This document shows positions 46,321 to 54,447 of a DNA stretch of 64,000 nt, one piece after another. Position 1 is the first letter of the stretch. Each line of letters opens with the position of its first letter. Source of the DNA: Janthinobacterium rivuli (GTDB lineage: Bacteria; Pseudomonadota; Gammaproteobacteria; Burkholderiales; Burkholderiaceae_D); assembly GCF_029690045.1 (NCBI RefSeq), contig NZ_CP121464.1, positions 5,270,001-5,334,000 on the forward strand, written 5' to 3'. Position numbers and translations under genes: made by a program. The notes under the pieces are model-generated. The model had not been told where the DNA came from and did no database searches. It was given only the letters and a program-made list of their open reading frames with translations.

Positions 46321-48243
46321 ATGACCATTTTTGATAACTATGCAGCACGCTACGAGCGCACCCGCGAAGAGGAAATGTCGCTCACCGAATACCTGGCCCT
46401 GTGCAAGAAGGACAAGCTGACGTATGCCAGCGCGCCCGAACGCATGCTGGCCGCCATCGGCGAGCCGCAACTGGTCGACACGCGCAACGACACGCGCTTG
46501 TCGCGCATCTTCGCCAACAAGGTGATCAAGATCTATCCCGCCTTCCGCGAGTTCTACGGCACCGAGGAAGTGATCGAGCAAGTCGTCTCGTATTTCCGCC
46601 ACGCGGCGCAAGGCCTGGAAGAACGCAAACAGATCCTGTACTTGCTGGGGCCTGTCGGCGGCGGCAAATCGTCCATCGCGGAAAAACTCAAGTCGCTGAT
46701 GGAACACGTGCCCTTCTATTGCCTGAAAGGCTCGCCCGTCAACGAATCGCCGCTGGGCCTGTTCAACGAGGAAGAGGACGGCACCATCCTGGAAGAGGAT
46801 TACGGCATCCCGCGCCGCTACCTGCGCAACATCCCCAGCCCGTGGGCCGTGAAACGCCTGCATGAATACAATGGCGATATCAACCAGTTCCGCGTCGTCA
46901 AGCGCTATCCTTCCGTGCTGAAACAGATCGCCATCTCGAAAACGGAGCCGGGCGACGAGAACAATCAGGATATTTCCTCGCTGGTGGGCAAGGTCGACAT
47001 CCGCAAGCTGGAAGACTATGCACAGGACGACCCGGACGCCTACAGCTATTCGGGTGGCCTGTGCCTGGCCAACCAGGGCTTGATGGAATTCGTGGAAATG
47101 TTCAAGGCGCCCATCAAGGTCTTGCACCCCTTGCTGACGGCCACGCAGGAAGGCAACTACAAGGGCACGGAAGGCTTCGGCGCGATTCCGTTTGACGGCA
47201 TCATCCTCGCCCACTCGAACGAGTCGGAATGGAAGACGTTCAAGAACAACCGCAACAACGAGGCGTTTCTTGACCGTATCTATATAGTCAAGGTGCCGTA
47301 TTGCCTGCGCGTATCCGATGAAATCAAGATCTACGACAAGCTGGTGGCCAATTCCTCGCTGGTCAAGGCGCCGTGTGCGCCCGGCACCCTGCGCATGATG
47401 GCGCAGTTCGCCATCCTGTCGCGCCTGAAGGATCCGGAAAACTCGAGCATCTTTTCGAAGATGCTCGTCTACGATGGCGAAAATCTCAAGGATACGGACC
47501 CGAAAGCCAAGTCCATGCACGAATACGTCGATTACGCGGGCGTGGACGAAGGCATGAACGGCCTGTCGACGCGCTTTGCCTTCAAGATCCTGTCGAAAGT
47601 GTTCAACTTTGACAATTCCGAAGTGGCCGCCAATCCCGTGCATCTATTATATGTACTGGAGCAGCAGGTCGAGCGCGAGCAGTTCGCGCCGGAACTCGAG
47701 CAGCGCTACTTCTCGTATATCAAGGAGCACCTGGCGCAGCGCTATGTGGAATTCATCGGCAAGGAGATCCAGACGGCTTACCTGGAAAGCTATTCGGAAT
47801 ACGGGCAAAACATTTTCGACCGCTATGTGACGTTTGCCGATTTCTGGATACAGGACCAGGAATACCGCGATCCGGACACGGGCGAAAGTTTTGACCGCGA
47901 ATCGCTGAACAATGAACTGGAAAAGATCGAGAAACCGGCGGGCATTTCCAATCCGAAGGATTTCCGCAATGAAATCGTCAATTTCGGCTTGCGCGCACGG
48001 GCCTCGAACGGCGGCAAGAATCCCGCCTGGACCAGTTATGAAAAGTTCCGCACCGTAATTGAAAAGAAAATGTTCTCGAATACGGAGGAATTGCTGCCCG
48101 TGATTTCCTTCAATGCCAAGGCCAGCGCCGACGATGCCAACAAGCACGCCGACTTCGTGGCCCGCATGGTGGAAAAAGGCTATACGGCCAAGCAGGTACG
48201 CCTGTTATGCGAATGGTACTTGCGCGTACGCAAGTCATCCTAG
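46321..48243 (+). CDS. prkA: PrkA serine protein kinase
   Basis: A 640-residue AAA-type protein of the PrkA (YeaG) family, the normal length. Residues 1-370 contain the nucleotide-binding core with Walker A GPVGGGKSSIAEKL; the C-terminal third is the kinase-like domain with WTSYEKFRTVIEKKMFSNTE and the closing VRLLCEWYLRV. In other bacteria the gene acts with yeaH and spoVR during nitrogen starvation and stationary phase. The same three genes follow one another here. The start lies after AAAGGACATTGAC, which contains a ribosome site. Confidence 0.97.
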   Translation: MTIFDNYAARYERTREEEMSLTEYLALCKKDKLTYASAPERMLAAIGEPQLVDTRNDTRLSRIFANKVIKIYPAFREFYGTEEVIEQVVSYFRHAAQGLEERKQILYLLGPVGGGKSSIAEKLKSLMEHVPFYCLKGSPVNESPLGLFNEEEDGTILEEDYGIPRRYLRNIPSPWAVKRLHEYNGDINQFRVVKRYPSVLKQIAISKTEPGDENNQDISSLVGKVDIRKLEDYAQDDPDAYSYSGGLCLANQGLMEFVEMFKAPIKVLHPLLTATQEGNYKGTEGFGAIPFDGIILAHSNESEWKTFKNNRNNEAFLDRIYIVKVPYCLRVSDEIKIYDKLVANSSLVKAPCAPGTLRMMAQFAILSRLKDPENSSIFSKMLVYDGENLKDTDPKAKSMHEYVDYAGVDEGMNGLSTRFAFKILSKVFNFDNSEVAANPVHLLYVLEQQVEREQFAPELEQRYFSYIKEHLAQRYVEFIGKEIQTAYLESYSEYGQNIFDRYVTFADFWIQDQEYRDPDTGESFDRESLNNELEKIEKPAGISNPKDFRNEIVNFGLRARASNGGKNPAWTSYEKFRTVIEKKMFSNTEELLPVISFNAKASADDANKHADFVARMVEKGYTAKQVRLLCEWYLRVRKSS

Positions 48244-48315
48244 CGCGGACAGCGGAGGCGCGCTCCCGCCCGGCAACTGGCGGGGCGCGCAAGACGAGAG
48301 GCAAGGAGGCACCCT

Positions 48316-49584
48316 TTGACATACCTCATCGACAGGCGCTTGCAAAGCAAGAATAAATCCGCCGTCAACCGCGAGCGTTTCCTGCGGCGTTACAAGGGCC
48401 AGATCAAGGATGCCGTGGGGCGCGCCATCAAGGGGCGCTCGATCACGGACGTCGAGAATGGCGAGAAGGTCAGCATCCCCGTCAAGGACGTGGGCGAACC
48501 GTCGTTCGGCCACGCGCATGGCGGCGTGTGGGAAGTGGTCAATCCCGGCAACAAGGAATACCTGAAAGGCGACCAGATCGCGCGGCCGAAAGGCGGCGGT
48601 GGCGGCGGGCGTGGCAAGGCGGGCAATAGCGACGAGACGACGGAGGACGATTTCATCTTTGAATTGTCGCGCGAAGAATTCATGAATTATTTCTTCGAAG
48701 ACCTCGAATTGCCGCACATGGTGAAAACCCAGCTGACGGCCACCACGGAATTCAAGAACCAGCGCGCCGGCTACAATATGTCGGGCACGCCATCGAACAT
48801 CCACGTGCTGCGCTCCCTGCGCGGCGCACTGGGGCGGCGCATCGCCGTCGGCGGCGGCGCCCGCAAGCAGCTGGCGCAAGCCGAGGAAGACCTGGCGGCC
48901 CTGCTGCACGAAGGCGCGCCCGACAGCGACCCGCTCGTCACGGAACTGCGCCGCCTGATCCACCACCTGCACACGCGCCTGCTGGCCATTCCCTTCATCG
49001 ACCCGTTCGACTTGCGCTACAGCAACCGCATCAAGGTGCCCAAGCCGATGACGCAGGCCGTCATGTTCTGCATCATGGACGTCTCCGGTTCCATGGACGA
49101 ATCGCGCAAGGACACGGCCAAGCGCTTCTTCATCCTCTTGTATCTGTTCCTCAAGCGCGCCTACGACAAGATCGAGGTCGTCTTCATCCGCCACCATACG
49201 GCGGCGGCCGAAGTGGACGAGCATGAATTCTTCAATTCGCGCGAGTCGGGCGGCACCGTCGTGTCCTCGGCGCTGCACTTGCTCAACACCATCATCGACG
49301 AACGCTATGGCGCCGGGCAATGGAACAGCTATGTGGCGCAGGCCTCCGACGGCGACAACTGGGACAACGATTCCGTGCTGTGCCGCCAGTTGCTGATCAA
49401 CACCATCATGCCCAAGGTGCAGTACTACACCTACGTCGAGATCACGGACGGCCCGCAGCAAAACCTGTGGGAGCAATACGCGGGCGTGCTCGACCATCAC
49501 GCCCATTTCGCCATGCAAAAGATCGTCACGCCGGCCGATATCTATCCGGTCTTCCGCGAACTGTTCAAGAAACAGGTGAAATGA
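48316..49584 (+). CDS. yeaH: YeaH/YhbH-family protein (DUF444)
   Basis: A 422-residue protein with a von Willebrand factor A-like C-terminal part whose metal site is DVSGSMDESRKDTAKR. The N-terminal RRLQSKNKSAVNRERFLRRY and a glycine-rich linker (GGGGGGRGKAG) are typical of DUF444 proteins. The start is TTG at 48316, decided by an excellent AAGGAGG site 7-13 bp before it and by the YLIDRRL N terminus. It lies between prkA and spoVR, overlapping the latter by 4 bp, as in the conserved yeaG-yeaH-ycgB stress set. Confidence 0.95.
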   Translation: MTYLIDRRLQSKNKSAVNRERFLRRYKGQIKDAVGRAIKGRSITDVENGEKVSIPVKDVGEPSFGHAHGGVWEVVNPGNKEYLKGDQIARPKGGGGGGRGKAGNSDETTEDDFIFELSREEFMNYFFEDLELPHMVKTQLTATTEFKNQRAGYNMSGTPSNIHVLRSLRGALGRRIAVGGGARKQLAQAEEDLAALLHEGAPDSDPLVTELRRLIHHLHTRLLAIPFIDPFDLRYSNRIKVPKPMTQAVMFCIMDVSGSMDESRKDTAKRFFILLYLFLKRAYDKIEVVFIRHHTAAAEVDEHEFFNSRESGGTVVSSALHLLNTIIDERYGAGQWNSYVAQASDGDNWDNDSVLCRQLLINTIMPKVQYYTYVEITDGPQQNLWEQYAGVLDHHAHFAMQKIVTPADIYPVFRELFKKQVK

Positions 49585-51185
49585 TGAGTGCAGCCTTTGA
49601 CCGCGCCAGCAACACCCCGGGCGAGCCGTTCGAGCGCCTGCGCCACCCGAACGCCCTGCCCGAGCAGTCGGAGTGGACGTTCGAACTGATCGAGCAAATC
49701 CACGAGGAAATCCGCAGAGTGGCGAAACAGTTTGGCCTCGACACCTATCCGAACCAGCTGGAAATCATCACGGCCGAGCAGATGATGGATGCCTACACCT
49801 CGGTGGGCATGCCCGTGTCCTACAACCACTGGTCGTTCGGCAAGCACTTTCTATCCACCGAGAAAAGCTACAAGCGGGGCCAGATGGGCCTGGCCTACGA
49901 GATCGTCATCAACTCGAACCCGTGCATCGCCTATTTAATGGAGGAAAACAGCCTGACCATGCAATCGCTGGTGATCGCGCATGCGGCTTACGGCCATAAC
50001 TCCTTCTTCAAGGGCAATTACCTGTTCCGCGCTTGGACGGATGCGGACGCCATCATCGACTATATGGTGTTTGCCAAGAATTACATTGCCGAGTGCGAAC
50101 AGCGCCATGGCGTCGATGCCGTGGAACTGCTGCTCGACTCGTGCCACGCCATCCAGAACTATGGCGTGGACCGCTACAAGCGCCCGGCGAAACTGTCGAT
50201 GGCGAAGGAATATGCGCGCCAGAAAGAGCGCGAAGCCTATGTACAGTCGCAGATCAACCAGCTGTGGCGCACCCTGCCCCGGCGCGACGAAGACGAGGAA
50301 GAGGACGAGCAGCGCAAGGCCGCGCCCCGCTTTCCGCCCGAACCCGAGGAAAACCTGCTGTACTTCATAGAGAAGTACGCGCCGCTGCTGGAACCGTGGC
50401 AGCGCGAGATGGTGCGCATCGTGCGCAAAATTTCCCAGTATTTCTACCCGCAGCGGCAAACCCAGGTCATGAACGAAGGCTGGGCCACCTTCTGGCACTA
50501 CACGATATTGAACCAGCTGTATGACGAAGGCGTGGTGGGCGACGGCTTCATGATGGAATTTCTGAAAAGCCATACCAACGTCGTCTACCAGCCGCCCATC
50601 GACAGCCCCTATTACAGCGGCATCAATCCGTATGCGCTGGGTTTTGCCATGATGAGCGACATTCGCCGCATCTGCGAGCACCCGACGGACGAAGACCGCG
50701 CCTGGTTCCCCGACATGGCCGGCAGCGACTGGCGCAAGAGCCTCGACTTTGCCATGCGCAATTTCAAGGATGAAAGCTTCATCGCCCAGTATCTGTCGCC
50801 GCGGCTGATCCGCGAATTTCATTTCTTCGCCGTGCTCGACGATGACAAGAATGAAAAGCTGGCCATTTCCGCCATCCACGACGATGCCGGCTACCGCTAC
50901 GTGCGCCAGCAACTGGCGGAGCAGTACAACCTGGGCAACCGCGAGCCGAACATCCAGGTCTGGTCCGTCAATACGCGCGACGACCGCGCCCTGACCCTGC
51001 GCCACACGCAGTTCCAGCGCCGTCCCCTGAACCAGCAGGCGGCCGAGGTGCTCAAGCACGTGGCGCGGCTGTGGGGCTTCGATGTGCACCTCGATACGGT
51101 CGACCCGCAAGGGGTTGTCCTGGGCACCTTGAATTGCCGACGGGAAAAACGTAACCGGCGCGATGACCCGGTTGTCCGGCCATGA
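49581..51185 (+). CDS. spoVR: SpoVR family protein (YcgB)
   Basis: A 534-residue SpoVR-like protein. HNSFFKGNYLFRAWTDADAI, NYGVDRYKRPAKLSMAKEYA and QTQVMNEGWATFWHYTILNQ are conserved blocks of the family; the last contains the HExxH-like surroundings sometimes noted there. Its molecular function is unknown, though it travels with prkA and yeaH. The start at 49581 overlaps the yeaH stop by 4 bp (ATGATGA), and an adjacent ATG at 49584 is equally possible; both imply coupling. Confidence 0.95.
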   Translation: MMSAAFDRASNTPGEPFERLRHPNALPEQSEWTFELIEQIHEEIRRVAKQFGLDTYPNQLEIITAEQMMDAYTSVGMPVSYNHWSFGKHFLSTEKSYKRGQMGLAYEIVINSNPCIAYLMEENSLTMQSLVIAHAAYGHNSFFKGNYLFRAWTDADAIIDYMVFAKNYIAECEQRHGVDAVELLLDSCHAIQNYGVDRYKRPAKLSMAKEYARQKEREAYVQSQINQLWRTLPRRDEDEEEDEQRKAAPRFPPEPEENLLYFIEKYAPLLEPWQREMVRIVRKISQYFYPQRQTQVMNEGWATFWHYTILNQLYDEGVVGDGFMMEFLKSHTNVVYQPPIDSPYYSGINPYALGFAMMSDIRRICEHPTDEDRAWFPDMAGSDWRKSLDFAMRNFKDESFIAQYLSPRLIREFHFFAVLDDDKNEKLAISAIHDDAGYRYVRQQLAEQYNLGNREPNIQVWSVNTRDDRALTLRHTQFQRRPLNQQAAEVLKHVARLWGFDVHLDTVDPQGVVLGTLNCRREKRNRRDDPVVRP

Positions 51186-51194
51186 AATGATTTG

Positions 51195-51208
51195 TTGATA
51201 ATAATCAA
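51195..51208. promoter_or_regulatory. Perfect FNR/ANR consensus box
   Basis: TTGATAATAATCAA is an exact TTGAT-N4-ATCAA match. It lies 9 bp after the spoVR stop and more than 500 bp before tonB, so the target is unclear; it could serve a distal tonB promoter or an unseen small RNA, or be a chance match in AT-rich DNA. Confidence 0.45.
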
Positions 51209-51466
51209 TGGCAAGAATATAAGCGCTTCCTATGCCTGTATAGGAATTCCGTATGGCCTGGCGGCGTCGAAACAGCCGCCGGGAGCGCCTTTTTTGACCT
51301 GGATAAAGTCCGTTCCGCACCCGTTTGGTGCGCGCGTGCCGCTAAGTGGTCTGGTTCCGAGCTAAAACATTTCCTAAAAGAAAGATTTTTCTCCAAATTT
51401 AGCAGTTTCCATATTGAATATCACGAAATATAATTCCGCCAGATAGGCACATCGGAGAACTTAGCA

Positions 51467-51514
51467 GCGGTCGCCCAAAACGGCTGTAAAAAACCGATAA
51501 GACCGCCTTTTTTT
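51467..51514 (+). terminator. Possible rho-independent terminator
   Basis: GCGGTC (51467-51472) and GACCGC (51501-51506) pair around a 28-base loop that itself can form GCC/GGC pairs, and a run of seven T (51508-51514) follows. The long loop makes it less convincing than the other terminators in the window. Confidence 0.4.
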
Positions 51515-51629
51515 CTGTCCGAAAGCGTGCAAAGATGACATAAGCAAGTACGTTTTCAGGGCGCAAAAGCGCCAAAAATTTAACCGGTTTTAGGCGTTAA
51601 AAATCTGTGTAAAATAAAGAATTCGTATG

Positions 51630-51635
51630 TATAAT
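51630..51635 (+). promoter_or_regulatory. Probable -10 box for the tonB operon
   Basis: TATAAT matches the sigma-70 -10 consensus exactly, and a TATG extended element precedes it. No good -35 sequence lies 17 bp upstream, so the promoter may rely on an activator or the extended -10. It lies about 90 bp before the tonB ATG. Confidence 0.45.
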
Positions 51636-51724
51636 TCGGCGACGTCCCGGATACGGCTGGAGCTTTGTGTCGTCATTTTGGGGTTCAGTTGCAAGACAAG
51701 AGATGGTATTTGGAGAAAGCAGGC

Positions 51725-52381
51725 ATGAATTTTTCGAACGAGAAAAGTCCCAAGAACTACACAGGCATCACTATCGTTGTCCTGCTGCACGTTCTCGCGG
51801 CTTACGGGATCGTGACGGGCTTGGGCAAGCGGTTAGTCACCAAAATGATGGAACCGGTTGAAACCAAGATTATCGAGGAAGTCAAACCGCCTCCACCGAA
51901 GGATCTTCCACCGCCACCACCGCCGCCAGAAATGAAAGCGCCACCGCCGCCATTCATTCCGCCAGTCGAGGTGAACGTGCAGCAGCCGCCGCCACAGCAG
52001 AACGTGATTGCAAATGCGACGACCGTGAAACCAGCCACGAATGTATTGACGCCGCCATCGCCGCCTGCACAGCCTGCGCCAACTCCTGGACCAGCCAAAT
52101 CGGTGCGTACACCGGCCGTGGTTGACTTCAGTGTCTGCGAAAAACCGGCTTATCCAAAGTCGTCGCAGCGCAACGAGGAAACCGGTGTGGTGACACTGTC
52201 GTTCCTGATCGGTGTAGACGGCAAGGTCGCTGATTCGAAGATCGTGAAGTCCAGCGGCTTCAGAGACCTGGACAAAGCCGCGGTGCAAGGTATCAGCCGC
52301 TGTACATTTAAGCCGGCAACAGTTGACGGCAAGCCGGAACAAGGCTGGCAGCAAATGCAATACGTTTGGTCGCTGGATTAA
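51725..52381 (+). CDS. tonB: TonB-family energy transducer
   Basis: A 218-residue TonB protein. Residues about 13-32 form the inner-membrane helix (ITIVVLLHVLAAYGIVTGL) with the conserved histidine H22. Residues 50-120 are a proline-rich periplasmic spacer, and the C terminus is the TonB domain (KPAYPKSSQRNEETGVVTLS, GVDGKVADSKIVKSSGFRDL, then DKAAVQGISRCTF). It energises outer-membrane receptors by proton motive force with ExbB and ExbD. GGAGAA precedes the chosen ATG at 51725. exbB follows 86 bp downstream. Confidence 0.95.
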   Translation: MNFSNEKSPKNYTGITIVVLLHVLAAYGIVTGLGKRLVTKMMEPVETKIIEEVKPPPPKDLPPPPPPPEMKAPPPPFIPPVEVNVQQPPPQQNVIANATTVKPATNVLTPPSPPAQPAPTPGPAKSVRTPAVVDFSVCEKPAYPKSSQRNEETGVVTLSFLIGVDGKVADSKIVKSSGFRDLDKAAVQGISRCTFKPATVDGKPEQGWQQMQYVWSLD

Positions 52382-52467
52382 AACCCGAGACAGTTATCCC
52401 CTGTCTCACACTATGATTTCGTTGTCATTACGTTCAGCGATCTGTTATTTTTAATTTTGGAGGAAGC

Positions 52468-53400
52468 ATGTTTAAGAATACCCGTTTGTCCGCATTTTTT
52501 GCCGCGGTTCTGTTGTCCGTTACCGCCACTACCGCTCTGGTAGCAGCTCCGGCATTCGCTGACGCGCCAGCATCGGCTGCCGCTTCGGCTCCTGCGGCAG
52601 ACGCTGCACCAGCACCAGTTGCTGCAGATGCAGCCGCTCCAGCAGCAGACGCAGCAGCAACTCCAGCCGCTGATGCAGCAGCTCCAGCCAAAACCGAAGA
52701 AGTGCACAACCCGTTCGGCCTGCAAGCAGTGTGGGACGGCGGCTTCGTGCCACGCGCCACCCTGATCATCATGGTCATCATGTCGATCGGTACCTGGTAC
52801 ATCATCATCACCAAGCTGATCGATCAAATGAAGATCTTCAAGCAAGCTAAAGAAGCCGCTGCCAAATTCTGGAAAGCTCCTTCGATCGCTGCTGGTTCGG
52901 CAACCCTGGAAGAAGGTTCGCCATTCCGCTTCATCGCTGAATCGGGCACCAAGGCAACGGCTCACCATGACGGCGCCCTGCTGGAACAAATCGATCTGTC
53001 GACCTGGGTGACGATGTCGATCCAGCGCGCTTCGGACAAAGTTCAATCGCGTCTGCAAGATGGCCTGTCGTTCCTGGCAACCGTTGGTTCGACCGCACCG
53101 TTTATCGGTCTGTTCGGTACCGTTTGGGGTATCTACAACGCACTGACCGCTATCGGCATGACCGGTAACGCATCGATCGACAAAGTTGCAGGTCCAGTTG
53201 GTGAAGCACTGATCATGACCGCTTTCGGTCTGCTGGTCGCTGTTCCTGCCGTTCTGGGTTACAACTGGTTGGTTCGTCGTAACAAAACCGCAATGGAAGA
53301 CATCCGCTCGTTCAGCGCCGACGTTCACTCGGTTCTGGTTTCCGGCGTAATGTCCACCAGCGAAGCTGGCCGTGCTGCCGGCGCTAAAAAGATCGGATAA
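52468..53400 (+). CDS. exbB: ExbB/MotA-TolQ family proton channel protein with N-terminal signal and Ala/Pro-rich region
   Basis: A 310-residue ExbB. It starts with a signal peptide (about residues 1-30, ending APAFA) and then a low-complexity stretch of Ala, Pro and Asp (31-75). Three membrane helices follow: ATLIIMVIMSIGTWYIIITK, the STAPFIGLFGTVWGIYNAL helix and the EALIMTAFGLLVAVPAVLGY helix, the latter two being the channel signature of the MotA/TolQ/ExbB family. GGAGG precedes the ATG. exbD follows 3 bp after the stop. Confidence 0.96.
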   Translation: MFKNTRLSAFFAAVLLSVTATTALVAAPAFADAPASAAASAPAADAAPAPVAADAAAPAADAAATPAADAAAPAKTEEVHNPFGLQAVWDGGFVPRATLIIMVIMSIGTWYIIITKLIDQMKIFKQAKEAAAKFWKAPSIAAGSATLEEGSPFRFIAESGTKATAHHDGALLEQIDLSTWVTMSIQRASDKVQSRLQDGLSFLATVGSTAPFIGLFGTVWGIYNALTAIGMTGNASIDKVAGPVGEALIMTAFGLLVAVPAVLGYNWLVRRNKTAMEDIRSFSADVHSVLVSGVMSTSEAGRAAGAKKIG

Positions 53401-53403
53401 GTC

Positions 53404-53832
53404 ATGTCGATGTCCGTCGGCTCCGACAGCGGAGAACAAGATCAGGTAATGTCAGAAATCAACACGACGCCGCTTGTCGACATCATGTTGGTTTTGCTGA
53501 TCATTTTCTTGATTACGAGTCCGGTTGTCCTCAAGCTGCAGAAAATCGATCTGCCGATTGAGACGAACCAAGCCCTGCAAACCAAGCCGCAAAACGTTAA
53601 CATCGTTGTTAACAAGGATGGCGAGATTTACCTGGGCCAGACCAGACTGAAAGACACGAACGAGCTGTTCGATTATCTTAAAGTTGAAGCAGTGAAAGTA
53701 CCGCAGCCGGAAGTACACGTTCGTGGCGACCAAGAAACACGCTACGAATCGATCGGCCGGGTTATTTACACGACCCAACGTGCCGGGATCCAGAAGGTCG
53801 GCTTCATCACCGAACCACCTGACAAGAGCTGA
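53404..53832 (+). CDS. exbD: ExbD/TolR family biopolymer transport protein, first copy
   Basis: A 142-residue ExbD. The single membrane helix contains the conserved aspartate D26 in NTTPLVDIMLVLLIIFLI, needed for proton use, and the periplasmic domain follows (LQKIDLPIETNQALQT onward). It starts 3 bp after exbB, so the two are coupled. A second exbD of related but clearly different sequence lies about 100 bp downstream. Confidence 0.96.
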   Translation: MSMSVGSDSGEQDQVMSEINTTPLVDIMLVLLIIFLITSPVVLKLQKIDLPIETNQALQTKPQNVNIVVNKDGEIYLGQTRLKDTNELFDYLKVEAVKVPQPEVHVRGDQETRYESIGRVIYTTQRAGIQKVGFITEPPDKS

Positions 53833-53843
53833 TAGCGACTGAC

Positions 53844-53907
53844 AGCGGCGCCCCGGCAACACGGGGGCGCCGCTGAAGGAAGCTTGCCGGGCGGCAGTTT
53901 TGCCCGG
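53844..53907 (+). repeat. Two consecutive hairpins between the exbD genes
   Basis: The first hairpin pairs AGCGGCGCCCC (53844-53854) with GGGGCGCCGCT (53864-53874); the second pairs CCGGGC (53887-53892) with GCCCGG (53902-53907). Neither has a T-run, so they are more likely mRNA-stabilising or processing structures that set different amounts of the two ExbD proteins than terminators. Confidence 0.7.
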
Positions 53908-53937
53908 TGCTTCGTTGGACTTCTTAAAGGAAACACT

Positions 53938-54369
53938 ATGAGTATGAATGTCGGTTCGGGAAGCGCAGCAGGCGCGGATCCGGAACCAATGATGGAACTG
54001 AACATGACGCCCCTCATCGACGTGATGCTGGTGCTGATTATCATGTTGATCATCACGATTCCTAAGCAAAACCACTCGGTGAACCTGAACATGCCGGTCG
54101 GCACCCCGCCGCCACCGACAACCGAACCAGTGGTCGTCACGATCGATGTCGATTTTGATGGCACTATCTTGTGGGACAATCAGGTCGTACCTGATCGTAA
54201 TACGCTGGAAGCCAAGCTGAGCAACGTTGCTGCGCAAGCAGACCAGCCAGAAGTGCATCTGCGTCCTAACAAGCTGGTGGAATACAAAGTCGTCGCCGGT
54301 GTGATGGCGTCGGCGCAGCGTCTGGGCGTGACCAAAATCGGTCTGGTCGGCAACGAGCAATTCCAGTAA
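53938..54369 (+). CDS. exbD: ExbD/TolR family biopolymer transport protein, second copy
   Basis: A 143-residue ExbD with the conserved membrane aspartate D29 in NMTPLIDVMLVLIIMLIITI. Its periplasmic part differs from the first copy (NHSVNLNMPVGTPPPPTTEP). Two ExbD paralogs behind one ExbB are known in Xanthomonas, where the second one supports particular receptors. The start at 53938 follows AAAGGAAACACT; an upstream in-frame start is not supported. A strong terminator lies 29 bp after the stop. Confidence 0.95.
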   Translation: MSMNVGSGSAAGADPEPMMELNMTPLIDVMLVLIIMLIITIPKQNHSVNLNMPVGTPPPPTTEPVVVTIDVDFDGTILWDNQVVPDRNTLEAKLSNVAAQADQPEVHLRPNKLVEYKVVAGVMASAQRLGVTKIGLVGNEQFQ

Positions 54370-54397
54370 GCTGTAGCAATCAGGTTATCTTTACATC

Positions 54398-54431
54398 CGA
54401 ATAGGCAGGACTTCCTGCCTATTCGCTTTTT
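54398..54431 (+). terminator. Rho-independent terminator after the second exbD
   Basis: CGAATAGGCAGG (54398-54409) and CCTGCCTATTCG (54414-54425) form a perfect 12-bp stem with an ACTT loop, followed by CTTTTT. It ends 17 bp before the TPR gene, so that gene is either expressed by read-through or has a promoter overlapping the terminator. Confidence 0.92.
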
Positions 54432-54447
54432 ACTGAAAGACTTTCTC

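Larger units (their letters stand above)
51186..51724. other. spoVR-tonB intergenic region
   Basis: This 539-bp region has no credible gene. It holds a perfect FNR box (51195-51208) soon after spoVR, a possible terminator at 51467-51514, an AT-rich stretch and a TATAAT box at 51630-51635 about 90 bp before tonB. A second weak hairpin GGCGGC/GCCGCC near 51260-51282 precedes a run of six T and could end the prkA operon. Confidence 0.5.

Noticed and set aside
51195..51213. Fur box for the tonB operon at the AT-rich site after spoVR
   Set aside because: The site fits the FNR consensus exactly and the Fur consensus poorly, and it lies over 500 bp from tonB.
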